Numbered from the stretch's first letter, positions 1-6,651 are shown. The stretch is DNA of 7,702 nt from JAEUMW01 sp039807745 (GCA_039807745.1 JBDHRV010000158.1:1-7702), one strand, 5' to 3'. Notes: generated by a model not told the origin, from the letters alone. Made by a program: numbers and translations.

Positions 1-728
1 CCTGGATCGTTGCGCAGGTCGAGCACGAGACCGCGCAGCGGGCCGTTGTTCTCCTTGATGACCTTCTCGATCGCCTTCGCGAGGTTCTCGGCGGTGTGCT
101 CCTGAAACTGGGTGACGCGGAAATAGCCGAAGCCGGGCTCGACCAGTTTCGCCTTGACGCTCTGGATCTTGATGACCGCCCGGTTCAGAGTGAATGTGAG
201 GGGCTTCGCCTCGCCCTTGCGCACCACGGTAAGCGTGATCGGAGTATTGGGCTTGCCGCGCATGCGCTTCACCGCGTCGTTCAGCGACATGCCTTTTACC
301 GACGAGTCGTCGAGCTTGATGATGAGGTCGCCGGACTTGATGCCCGCGTTGTAGGCGGGCGTGTCCTCGATGGGGCTGATCACCTTGACGAAACCGTCCT
401 CCATGCCGACCTCGATGCCGAGCCCGCCGAACTCGCCCTGCGTACCGACCTGGAGCTCCTTGAACGCCTCGGCGTCGAGGTAGGAGGAGTGCGGATCCAG
501 ACCCGACAACATGCCGTTGATTGCTTCGTTGATGAGCTTCTTGTCTTCGACGGGCTCGACGTAGTCGCTCTTGACGCGGCCGAAGACCTCGGTGAAGGCG
601 CGCAACTCCTCGACCGGCAGCGGCCCGGGAGTGTCCCGTTGCGCCACGGCCGATAGGTTGAGACTGATCATGACTCCGAGCACCGCCCCGAGTGCGATCA
701 GCCCAACTTGCTGCCACTTGTTCTTCAT
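1..728 (-). CDS. ctpA: Carboxy-terminal processing protease, S41 family (partial, C-terminus outside window)
   Basis: Tail-specific serine protease expected to act in the periplasm on C-termini of envelope proteins and on regulators of peptidoglycan hydrolases. The reading frame opens at ATG 728–726 and continues without a stop to the left edge (242 complete codons). Residues 1–30 look like an uncleaved signal anchor or signal peptide: MKNK followed by a hydrophobic run ending near LSAVAQ. Residues of about 40–95 carry the family's N-terminal block, including DPHSSYLD. A PDZ domain follows at about 97–180, with GGLGIEVG, a SPIEDTPAYNAGI substrate-groove segment and GDLIIKLDD. The start of the peptidase domain is seen at about 195–242 (GFGYFRVTQF, then LVLDLRNDPG). 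The catalytic Ser/Lys lie beyond the window, so activity cannot be judged. An AGGAG ribosome-binding site at 743–739 lies 10 bases before the start and supports it. The family assignment is secure; the exact paralogue (ctpA, ctpB or prc) is less so. Confidence 0.93.
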   Translation of the reverse strand, partial: MKNKWQQVGLIALGAVLGVMISLNLSAVAQRDTPGPLPVEELRAFTEVFGRVKSDYVEPVEDKKLINEAINGMLSGLDPHSSYLDAEAFKELQVGTQGEFGGLGIEVGMEDGFVKVISPIEDTPAYNAGIKSGDLIIKLDDSSVKGMSLNDAVKRMRGKPNTPITLTVVRKGEAKPLTFTLNRAVIKIQSVKAKLVEPGFGYFRVTQFQEHTAENLAKAIEKVIKENNGPLRGLVLDLRNDP

Positions 729-738
729 AAGAATTCTG

Positions 739-743
739 CTCCT
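739..743 (-). promoter_or_regulatory. Ribosome-binding site of the ctpA-like gene
   Basis: AGGAG read on the minus strand, 10 bases upstream of ATG 728–726. It fixes the start codon of a gene whose other end is outside the window. Confidence 0.65.
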
Positions 744-824
744 GCCGCGATCCGTTGCGCTGGCCGATGGGTTTCGACGACTTCGCGGTGGCAAGCGACG
801 CCTGCCGCCGAAAGTCGACCTTAT

Positions 825-830
825 AGTATA
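825..830 (-). promoter_or_regulatory. Candidate -10 element for ctpA
   Basis: TATACT read on the minus strand, inside an AT-rich patch that stands out from GC-rich surroundings, about 100 bases before the ctpA start. No good -35 hexamer is found at 16–18 bases; the sequence at that spacing is GATTAT. The patch is itself nearly palindromic (TTATAGTATAA, 821–831). A weak assignment based on composition and one hexamer. Confidence 0.3.
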
Positions 831-879
831 AACCTGATTAGCAAGAAATAATCGAGCGAGATCGTGGACTTCCAAACTG

Positions 880-897
880 GCGCGGGAGTTCCCGCGC
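880..897. repeat. GC-rich perfect palindrome
   Basis: GCGCGGGA and TCCCGCGC form an 8-bp inverted repeat separated by two bases. It lies between gpmA and ctpA. As RNA it could fold into a 7-bp stem with a 4-base loop, but no run of T follows on either strand, so it is not a canonical intrinsic terminator. It could be an mRNA-stabilising hairpin or a protein-binding site; nothing in the sequence decides between them. Confidence 0.5.
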
Positions 898-980
898 GGG
901 TCGGGAGAGTCCAGAGAGGGTGCAGCGATGATTCGTTAGCGACGAGCGGTGCGGGCCAGCGACGGCTCGCGAGAAATCCG

Positions 981-1007
981 CACGACCCGCCATGCGAACG
1001 GGTCGTG
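981..1007 (-). terminator. Hairpin after gpmA, possible terminator
   Basis: CACGACCCG (981–989) and CGGGTCGTG (999–1007) are perfect inverted repeats with a 9-base loop. The hairpin begins 21 bases past the gpmA stop codon. On the minus strand it is followed by CGGATTTCTC, which has only a short T-rich stretch. It may therefore be a weak intrinsic terminator or a 3'-end stabilising stem, and read-through into ctpA is possible. Confidence 0.5.
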
Positions 1008-1028
1008 ATCCACTTGGAGTCCGGTGAA

Positions 1029-1775
1029 CTACCCTGCCTTGCCCTGGTTTGCGACCGCCTTCGCCGCCCGCTCGATTTCGTCCTGGTCACCCAGGTAGTA
1101 ATGGCGCAGAGGCTTGAGATCGGCATCCAGTTCGTAGACCAGGGGCACGCCCGTGGGAATGTTGAGACCGACGATCTCTTCGTCGGAGACACCGTCCAGG
1201 TACTTGACGAGCGCGCGCAGCGAGTTGCCGTGGGCTGCAATGATGAGCCGCTCGCCTCGCTTCACTGCGGGGGCCAGCACTTCCTTCCACAGCGGGAGAA
1301 AGCGCGCGACCGTCTCCTTCAGGCTCTCCGTGAGCGGCAGCTCGGAGTCGGCAAGTCCGCTATAGCGCGGCTCGAAGCCCGGGAAGCGCGGGTCGTCGCG
1401 GGTGAGCGCGGGCGGCGGAATATCGTAGCTGCGTCGCCACACCATAACCTGCTGCTCACCGAACTTGGCGGCAGTCTCGGCCTTGTTCAGCCCCTGCAGC
1501 GCGCCGTAATGGCGCTCGTTCAGGCGCCACTTGTTCTCGACCGGGATCCACATGAGATCCATTTCCTCGAGCACGATCCACAAGGTGCGAATCGCCCGCT
1601 TGAGCACCGAAGTGTAGGCGCGGTCGAAGACGAAGCCCTGTTCCTTGAGGAGGTGGCCGGCGCGCTTGGCTTCCGCCGTGCCCTTCTCCGACAATCCGAC
1701 GTCGGTCCAGCCGGTGAAGCGATTTTCCTGGTTCCACGTGCTCTCGCCGTGGCGGAGAAGAACGACTTTGTACAT
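1029..1775 (-). CDS. gpmA: 2,3-bisphosphoglycerate-dependent phosphoglycerate mutase
   Basis: Cytosolic glycolytic and gluconeogenic enzyme that interconverts 3-phosphoglycerate and 2-phosphoglycerate through a phosphohistidine. The protein has 248 residues, close to the roughly 250 usual for GpmA. The signature RHGES is at residues 8–12, with H9 the phosphorylated histidine. R60 (VLKR), the ERHYGALQG block (87–95) and H182 in AAHGNSLRAL complete the expected active site. The family's substrate-binding GLNIPTGVPLVYELD is at about 203–217. I chose ATG 1775 rather than the in-frame GTG at 1781. The purine run AGGGAGGG (1788–1781) lies at proper distance from the ATG but overlaps the GTG, and the family normally starts M-x-K-x-V-L-L-R-H. 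The gene is transcribed away from the ArsR operon and towards ctpA. All key residues are present. Confidence 0.96.
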   Translation of the reverse strand: MYKVVLLRHGESTWNQENRFTGWTDVGLSEKGTAEAKRAGHLLKEQGFVFDRAYTSVLKRAIRTLWIVLEEMDLMWIPVENKWRLNERHYGALQGLNKAETAAKFGEQQVMVWRRSYDIPPPALTRDDPRFPGFEPRYSGLADSELPLTESLKETVARFLPLWKEVLAPAVKRGERLIIAAHGNSLRALVKYLDGVSDEEIVGLNIPTGVPLVYELDADLKPLRHYYLGDQDEIERAAKAVANQGKAG

Positions 1776-1780
1776 GAACA

Positions 1781-1788
1781 CCCTCCCT
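1781..1788 (-). promoter_or_regulatory. Strong ribosome-binding site of gpmA that decides the start
   Basis: AGGGAGGG on the minus strand ends 5 bases before ATG 1775. An alternative GTG start at 1781 would overlap this site, so the ATG is preferred. Confidence 0.8.
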
Positions 1789-1824
1789 GTGTCGTTGTCG
1801 GTGCGTCGCGGTCGGCTCTTTGCA

Positions 1825-1908
1825 TGCAGCGCATCGGGCCTGGGGAATTATCGGGGAACGCATGATGCGCTGCAACCCGTTGGCACACGAGCACTTGCAC
1901 AGCGCATC
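1825..1908. repeat. Three copies of the motif CAGCGCATC in the divergent intergenic region
   Basis: TGCAGCGCATC (1825–1835) and GATGCGCTGCA (1864–1874) form a perfect 11-bp inverted repeat with a 28-base spacer. A third copy, CAGCGCATCG (1900–1909), is a 10-bp direct repeat of 1827–1836. All three lie within 85 bases between the gpmA and arsR starts. Copies one and two bracket the putative gpmA promoter, and copy three lies between the putative arsR -35 and -10. The arrangement suggests operator sites for an unidentified regulator, though chance cannot be excluded. Confidence 0.5.
1847..1875 (-). promoter_or_regulatory. Candidate sigma-70 promoter for gpmA
   Basis: Read on the minus strand, TTGCAG (1875–1870) and GATAAT (1852–1847) are separated by exactly 17 bases. 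The -10 matches consensus at 5 of 6 positions and the -35 only at 3 of 6. Predicted transcription would start near 1840 and give a leader of about 65 bases. The -35 lies inside one arm of an 11-bp inverted repeat and the -10 lies in the spacer between its arms, so a protein binding that repeat would contact the promoter. Confidence 0.4.
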
Positions 1909-1925
1909 GTATATTAGTATATAAT
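1895..1925 (+). promoter_or_regulatory. Candidate promoter of the arsR–RND operon
   Basis: A perfect TATAAT (1920–1925) lies only 9 bases before the ATG of the regulator gene. The best -35 is TTGCAC (1895–1900), a poor match at a long 19-base spacing, as is common for promoters controlled by DNA distortion or by a regulator. Transcription would start at about 1931–1933, almost on the start codon at 1935. With no Shine–Dalgarno sequence visible, the arsR message may be leaderless or nearly so. Confidence 0.5.
1910..1925. promoter_or_regulatory. AT-rich dyad overlapping the -10, candidate ArsR-family operator
   Basis: The stretch from 1910 to 1925 is purely A/T apart from one G and has two overlapping dyads. 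One is TATAT–TAGT–ATATA (1910–1923), the other ATTA–GTATA–TAAT (1913–1925). ArsR-family repressors of the SqrR/BigR type bind AT-rich inverted repeats over their own promoters, so autoregulation is the simplest reading. The half-motif TATATTAG recurs at 2343–2350. Confidence 0.45.
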
Positions 1926-1934
1926 GAAACTCAA

Positions 1935-2282
1935 ATGAGTGCTGCCACCTCCGTCAGATCGAAGCCCACCGCGATCACGCAAGAACTCATCGACCGCGAC
2001 GAGCACATCGAGCAGGCCGCGCGCGCGATGAAGGCCATGTCACATCCCCTTCGACTCAAGATCCTCTGCGTGCTCGGCGATCGCGAAGTGAGCGTACAGG
2101 AGATCGTCGACTCCGTCGGCACCACCCAGAGCAACATCTCCCAACACCTCGCCATCCTGCGCGACAAGGGCGTTCTGCGTACGCGGAAAGACGCGAATCG
2201 CGTCTATTACCGGGTCGGCGACGCACGCACCCTCAAGCTGATCGGGATGATGCGGGACGTGTTCTGCGGCTTCCCCGCGTAG
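1935..2282 (+). CDS. ArsR/SmtB-family transcriptional regulator, SqrR/BigR/YgaV-like with a two-cysteine sensor pair
   Basis: Small dimeric winged-helix repressor of 115 residues, expected to bind DNA and release it on sensing its signal. The core runs from about residue 28 to 105. It has the family motif MSHPLRLKILCVL (35–47), a recognition helix around TTQSNISQHLAIL (63–75) and a beta-wing with RKDANRVYYRV (84–94). The typical ArsR arsenic motif CVCDL is absent, and no obvious SmtB-type His/Asp metal site is seen at the C-terminus. Instead the only two cysteines are C45 in helix 2 (LKILC) and C111 at the end of the last helix (RDVFC). Their spacing of 66 equals that of the dithiol pair in SqrR and BigR, which forms a tetrasulfide link on exposure to persulfides. 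The gene heads the efflux operon and is followed after 19 bases by the adaptor gene. The role as local repressor is inferred; the family call is firm. Confidence 0.9.
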   Translation: MSAATSVRSKPTAITQELIDRDEHIEQAARAMKAMSHPLRLKILCVLGDREVSVQEIVDSVGTTQSNISQHLAILRDKGVLRTRKDANRVYYRVGDARTLKLIGMMRDVFCGFPA

Positions 2283-2301
2283 CACCCGACAGATCCCGAC
2301 T

Positions 2302-3408
2302 ATGCACGTGATCCAGGCCGTGAAGCACAAACGCCGCATTTATATATTAGAACTCGGTAATGTTCTGAAAGGACTGCCCGGTACGAAGGTCATCGGCTTC
2401 GTTGCCGGGCTCCTCCTTGCAGCAGGTACGGGTAGCGCAACCGCCATCGAGCCGTTGGCGACGGCTGCCGCCGCCATTCGGGAAGTGGACGAAACGTATT
2501 CCGCGGACGGCATCGTGGAGGCGGTTCGGCAGTCCACTGTCTCGGCGCAGATCGCGGGTCGTGTCGTGGCCGTGAATTTCGACGTCGGGGATTACGTGAA
2601 GCAGGGCGAGGTGATCGTCCGTATCGACCCGCGACAGGTCACACAAGCCGCCGCCGAGAGTCAGGCCCAAGTGGCCCAGGCACGTGCCCGGTTCGAGGAC
2701 GCGAAGGCGGCCTACGAGCGCAGCCGGCAGCTCTACCAGCAGAAGTTCGTAAGTCAGGCCGCTCTCGACAAGGCCAAAGCCGAGTTCGAAGCGGCCGATG
2801 CCCACCTCCAGGCCGCGCGCGCCGGCCTCGGCGTCGCCGAAACCACGCGCGAGTTCGCGACCGTCGTCGCGCCTTACAGCGGGGTCGTATCGGCTCGGCT
2901 CGTGGAGTTAGGCGAGATGGCGAGTCCCGGTACGCCGCTCATGGCGGGCTTCGATCCGCGGCAGATGCGCGTCGTTGCGAACATTCCGCAGTACCGGGTC
3001 GCGGCAGTCCGCGCCGCCAGAGCGGCCACCGTGGAAGTGCCCGCCGCGAACGATCGTCGCATCGAGGCGGCCGGGATTACCGTGCTGCCAGCGGCCGACC
3101 CGAAGTCCCTCACCACCAAGGTCCGGCTCGATCTGCCTGGGGAACAGCGCGACCTGTCGCCGGGCATATTCGCGCGCGCCCGTTTCGTCGTCGGGCGCGC
3201 CAAGAAACTGGTGGTGCCCGCACAGGCCGTTCTGCGCCGGAGCGAAGTGACGGCGGTCTACGTGGTCGACGCCGGAGGCAGGCCGCATTTGCGACAGATC
3301 CGCACCGGGGACGAAGCAGGTGACGACTGGATCGAGATTCTCGCGGGCGTGAATCCGGGCGAGAACGTTGCCCTCGATCCGGTCAAGGCCGGCATCGCGC
3401 GACGGTGA
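2302..3408 (+). CDS. RND efflux periplasmic adaptor (membrane fusion protein, HlyD/AcrA type)
   Basis: Periplasmic adaptor that bridges an inner-membrane RND pump to an outer-membrane channel. The 368-residue protein begins with a long basic n-region (KHKRR at 8–12) and a hydrophobic segment VIGFVAGLLLAAGTGSATA (30–48) typical of a signal peptide. There is no lipobox cysteine, so it is probably soluble and not lipid-anchored. The lipoyl/barrel-sandwich half-motif GRVVAVNFDVGDYVKQGEVI is at about 86–105. A short alpha-hairpin coiled coil rich in A, Q, E and R runs from 111 to 180. The second lipoyl half (TVVAPYSGVVSARLVELGE) is at about 187–205, the beta-barrel at about 218–298 and the membrane-proximal domain from 300. 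The start is uncertain. ATG 2302 has no clear ribosome-binding site, GTG 2308 and 2320 are in-frame alternatives, and no ATG/GTG/TTG lies between 2320 and the signal segment. The stop overlaps the permease start (GTGA), indicating translational coupling. Confidence 0.93.
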   Translation: MHVIQAVKHKRRIYILELGNVLKGLPGTKVIGFVAGLLLAAGTGSATAIEPLATAAAAIREVDETYSADGIVEAVRQSTVSAQIAGRVVAVNFDVGDYVKQGEVIVRIDPRQVTQAAAESQAQVAQARARFEDAKAAYERSRQLYQQKFVSQAALDKAKAEFEAADAHLQAARAGLGVAETTREFATVVAPYSGVVSARLVELGEMASPGTPLMAGFDPRQMRVVANIPQYRVAAVRAARAATVEVPAANDRRIEAAGITVLPAADPKSLTTKVRLDLPGEQRDLSPGIFARARFVVGRAKKLVVPAQAVLRRSEVTAVYVVDAGGRPHLRQIRTGDEAGDDWIEILAGVNPGENVALDPVKAGIARR

Positions 3409-6400
3409 AGCGGATGGGAATCTCCGGGCGCGTCGCGCGTTTCTTCCTCCACTCGCAGCTGACGCCGCTGATCGCGGCTGCGGCCTTTCTGCTCGGACTC
3501 TTCGCGGTACTCGTCACACCCCGCGAGGAGGAACCCCAGATCAACGTCACCATGGCGAACGTTTTCATCCCCTTCCCCGGGGCGTCCGCGAAGGATGTCG
3601 AAGCGCTGGTCGCCACCCCGGCCGAGCAGGTGCTGTCGCGGATCTCGGGGATCGAGCACGTGTACTCGGTCTCCCGCCCGGGCATGGCCATCCTGACGGT
3701 GCAGTACGAAGTCGGCGAAGACCGGACCCAGGCGCTGGTCAGGCTCTACGACACGATCATGTCGAACCGGGACTGGGTCTCGCCGCAGCTCGGTGTCGGC
3801 GAGCCGATCATCAAGCCGACCGGCATCGACGACGTGCCGATTGTCACGCTTACGCTCTGGACCACCGATCCGGCGCGCGGTGCTTTCGAGCTCGAGCGCG
3901 TGGCGCATTCGCTGGAAGCGGATCTCAAGCGCATTCCCGGTACGCGCGAGGTTTACACCATTGGTGGACCTTCGCACGTCGTGCGCGTGATCATGGACCC
4001 CGACCGCCTCGCCGCCTACCAGCTCACCGCTCACGATATCCGCAACGCCCTGCAGCTCGCCAACGCGTCGCGGCCTTCGGGCAGTCTCGTCGCCGGTAAC
4101 GCCGAGCTCCTGGTACAGACCGGGACGTATCTCTCCTCCAGCCGAGACGTCAAGGAGCTCGTGGTCGGCGTCCGCGACGGCCGACCGATTTTCATCACCG
4201 ACGTGGCGCGCGTGGACGACGGGCCAGACCAACCCGAGCGCTACGCCTGGTTCGGAGCCGGAGCGGCCGCGCAGGACAAGGGCTTGACGGCGTCCGGGGA
4301 GCACCCGGCCGTGACCCTGGCGGTGTCGAAGAAACCCGGCGAGAACGCGGTTGACGTGGCGAACGCGGTGATCCGGGCCGTCGACCAGCTCCGGGGTTCG
4401 GTCATTCCGGAAGGGGTCGAGGTCACGGTCACGCGCAACTATGGCCAGACCGCCAACGACAAGGCGATGAAGCTCATCCAGAAGCTCGTCTTCGCCACCC
4501 TTTCGGTCGTCGCGCTCGTCTGGCTTACCCTCGGGCGGCGCGAAGCCGCGATCGTCGGCGTGGCGGTGCTGCTCACCCTGGCCGCAACACTGTTCGCCTC
4601 GTGGGCGTGGGGCTTCACCCTGAACCGCGTGTCGCTCTTCGCACTGATCTTCTCGATCGGCATCCTGGTCGACGACGCGATTGTCGTCGTGGAGAACATC
4701 CACCGCCGCGGCCAGCTCGCTTCCGGTTCACTCGTCGAGATCATTCCCGGCGCGGTCGACGAGGTCGGTGGCCCCACCATCCTCGCGACCCTGACCGTCA
4801 TCGCGGCGCTCCTGCCGATGGCCTTCGTGAGCGGTTTGATGGGCCCCTACATGAGCCCGATCCCGATCAATGCGAGCATCGGCATGCTGATCTCGCTCGC
4901 CATTGCTTTCATCGTGACGCCGTGGCTCGCGGCGCGGCTCATCAGCCCTGCGCATCACGAACCGGAAGCAGCCGGCGGCGGGAGATTGCACACGTTCTTC
5001 CGCCGCGTGCTCGGACCGTTTCTCGAGGGCAGGCGGGGCGCTCGCAATCGCGTCAAGCTCTGGATCGTGATCGTCGGCCTGATCGTGGGTTCGATCTCGC
5101 TCGCAGCATTTCAGCTCGTCGTGCTGAAGATGCTGCCCTTCGATAACAAGTCGGAGTTCCAGGTCGTGGTCGACATGCCTGTCGGGACGCCGCTCGAGCA
5201 GACGGCGCGCGTGCTGCGCGACATCGGCGACTATCTCGCCACCGTGCCCGAGGTGACCGATTACCAGGCGTACGCGGGCACCGCGGCGCCGATCAACTTC
5301 AACGGCCTCGTGCGTCAGTACTACCTGCGCAGCGGGCCGGCAGTGGGGGACATTCAGGTCAACCTCGTGGACAAGCACGCGCGGGACCGCAAGAGCCACG
5401 AGATCGCAGCGAGCGTCCGCGCGCCGATCGAGAAGATCGCGCATCCACTCGGGGCGACCGTAAAGATCGTCGAAGTGCCGCCGGGGCCGCCGGTGATGGC
5501 CCCCATCGTCGCGGAGATCTATGGACCGAGCTACGCGAGTCAGATGAGCGTCGCGAAGCGGGTGCGGGACGCGTTCGCGAAGACCCCGGACGTGGTCGGC
5601 GTGGACGACAGCGTCGAGGAGGACGGTCAGCGCTTCGTGTTGCGCGTGCTGCAAGCCAAGGCCGCGCAGCGCGGCGTCTCGCAGAAGGACGTGGTCGAGG
5701 TGGTGCGCATGGGGCTCTCGGGCGAGAACGTGACCCCCATTCACAGCGGTTCGGCGAAGTACGAGATTCCGGTGCGCGTGACCCTCGCGCCCGAGCGCCA
5801 GGGGAGCCTCGACGAGTTGCTCAAGCTCGACGTGCGTGCGCGGGACGGGACGCTGGTCCCGCTTTCGGAGCTGGTGCAGGCGGAGCGGACGATCCGCGAG
5901 AAGACCATCCACCACAAGGACCTGCTGCCCGTCGTATTCGTCGAGGGCGACATGTCGGGCCGGCTCGACAGCCCGCTCTACGGCATGTTCGCCATTCGCG
6001 GCAAGGTCGCAGGCATGCCGCTCCCGGAGGGCGGATCACTGGTCGACTACTTCATTCGCCAGCCGCCCGACCCCTACCGCGGGTTCGGGTTGAAGTGGGA
6101 CGGCGAATGGCAGGTCACCTACGAGACGTTCCGGGACATGGGCATCGCGTACGCGGTCGGCCTGATCCTGATCTACCTGCTCATCGTCGCCCAGTTCGGC
6201 TCGTATGTCGTGCCGCTCATCATCATGGCGCCGATCCCGCTCACGATCATCGGCGTCATGCCGGGCCACGCGCTCCTGCAAGCCCAGTTCACCGCGACTT
6301 CGATGATCGGCATGATCGCGCTCGCCGGGATCATCGTGCGCAACTCGATCCTGCTGGTGGATTTCATCAACCTCCAGATGAACGAGGGCGTGCCCCTGGA

Positions 6401-6644
6401 GCTTGCGGTCATCGACGCGGCGGCGACGCGTGCGAAGCCGATCGTGCTGACCGGACTCGCCGCCATGATCGGGGCGCTCTTCATTCTGGACGATCCGATC
6501 TTCAACGGCCTCGCCATCTCGCTCATCTTCGGCATCTTCGTGTCCACCGTGCTCACGCTGGTCGTGATCCCGGTGCTCTACTACGCCGCGCGACACCGCG
6601 GACATGAGGCGAACGTCGTCTCGACGGCGCCGCGTTTTCGTTAG
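3405..6644 (+). CDS. RND efflux permease, AcrB/HAE-like
   Basis: Inner-membrane proton-driven exporter of 1079 residues, in the size range of AcrB/MexB-type pumps (about 1030–1080). Layout is the usual duplicated one. TM1 is at about 20–38, then a large periplasmic loop to about 357, TM2–TM6 at about 358–512, TM7 at about 552–575, a second periplasmic loop, and TM8–TM12 at about 913–1060. TM4 carries the proton-relay pair D423–D424 within ILVDDAIVVVENIHRR, the drug-type (HAE) signature rather than the CusA metal-type one. TM10 reads IIVRNSILLVDF, with R979 where AcrB has the relay lysine. The start is either GTG 3405, which overlaps the adaptor stop as GTGA, or ATG 3414, three codons later; neither has a strong ribosome-binding site. 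No TolC-like outer-membrane factor is encoded downstream, so one must be supplied from elsewhere. The substrate cannot be told from sequence. Confidence 0.94.
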   Translation: MKRMGISGRVARFFLHSQLTPLIAAAAFLLGLFAVLVTPREEEPQINVTMANVFIPFPGASAKDVEALVATPAEQVLSRISGIEHVYSVSRPGMAILTVQYEVGEDRTQALVRLYDTIMSNRDWVSPQLGVGEPIIKPTGIDDVPIVTLTLWTTDPARGAFELERVAHSLEADLKRIPGTREVYTIGGPSHVVRVIMDPDRLAAYQLTAHDIRNALQLANASRPSGSLVAGNAELLVQTGTYLSSSRDVKELVVGVRDGRPIFITDVARVDDGPDQPERYAWFGAGAAAQDKGLTASGEHPAVTLAVSKKPGENAVDVANAVIRAVDQLRGSVIPEGVEVTVTRNYGQTANDKAMKLIQKLVFATLSVVALVWLTLGRREAAIVGVAVLLTLAATLFASWAWGFTLNRVSLFALIFSIGILVDDAIVVVENIHRRGQLASGSLVEIIPGAVDEVGGPTILATLTVIAALLPMAFVSGLMGPYMSPIPINASIGMLISLAIAFIVTPWLAARLISPAHHEPEAAGGGRLHTFFRRVLGPFLEGRRGARNRVKLWIVIVGLIVGSISLAAFQLVVLKMLPFDNKSEFQVVVDMPVGTPLEQTARVLRDIGDYLATVPEVTDYQAYAGTAAPINFNGLVRQYYLRSGPAVGDIQVNLVDKHARDRKSHEIAASVRAPIEKIAHPLGATVKIVEVPPGPPVMAPIVAEIYGPSYASQMSVAKRVRDAFAKTPDVVGVDDSVEEDGQRFVLRVLQAKAAQRGVSQKDVVEVVRMGLSGENVTPIHSGSAKYEIPVRVTLAPERQGSLDELLKLDVRARDGTLVPLSELVQAERTIREKTIHHKDLLPVVFVEGDMSGRLDSPLYGMFAIRGKVAGMPLPEGGSLVDYFIRQPPDPYRGFGLKWDGEWQVTYETFRDMGIAYAVGLILIYLLIVAQFGSYVVPLIIMAPIPLTIIGVMPGHALLQAQFTATSMIGMIALAGIIVRNSILLVDFINLQMNEGVPLELAVIDAAATRAKPIVLTGLAAMIGALFILDDPIFNGLAISLIFGIFVSTVLTLVVIPVLYYAARHRGHEANVVSTAPRFR

Positions 6645-6651
6645 ACTACCC

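Larger units (their letters stand above)
729..1028. other. Non-coding gap between ctpA and gpmA
   Basis: Three hundred bases without a convincing gene. Reading leftward from gpmA, it holds a 9-bp-stem hairpin (981–1007), a GC-rich palindrome (880–897) and an AT-rich patch around 820–855 that is the best place for a ctpA promoter. Open frames that enter this gap on either strand are extensions of antisense frames of gpmA or ctpA, with arginine-rich, low-complexity translations and no recognisable domain. In several betaproteobacteria, as I recall, a murein hydrolase activator gene (EnvC/M23 type) sits between gpmA and ctpA. No trace of one is visible here. Confidence 0.6.

Noticed and set aside
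96..656. Plus-strand open frame (186 codons) across the ctpA-like gene
   Set aside because: Antisense to a clear signal-peptide, PDZ and S41 protein; no domain of its own.
880..897. GC-rich palindrome as an intrinsic terminator of gpmA or ctpA transcription
   Set aside because: No T-run follows on either strand, and it lies over 130 bases beyond the gpmA stop. Kept only as a palindrome.
864..1865. Plus-strand open frame (333 codons) across gpmA
   Set aside because: Antisense to gpmA, whose active-site motifs are intact. It also runs through intergenic DNA at both ends.
1924..1938. Four-codon mini-ORF (MKLK) whose stop overlaps the arsR start as ATGA
   Set aside because: Its ATG lies within the -10 element, upstream of the predicted transcription start, so it is probably not in the message.
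1935..2282. Arsenic- or zinc-sensing ArsR/SmtB repressor with a metal-efflux operon
   Set aside because: The CVCDL arsenic motif and a C-terminal His/Asp metal site are absent, and the permease has the HAE-type VDDAIVVVEN rather than the CusA-type TM4 signature. Not fully excluded, but less likely than a thiol-based sensor.
3258..4703. Long open frame on the minus strand (481 codons) opposite the adaptor/permease genes
   Set aside because: It is antisense to well-supported coding sequence. The translation is rich in R, D, H and G with no domain, as expected from GC-biased third positions of the real genes.
4728..5915. Long minus-strand open frame (395 codons) opposite the permease
   Set aside because: Same reason: a compositional shadow of the permease with repetitive Arg/His/Asp content and no ribosome-binding site.
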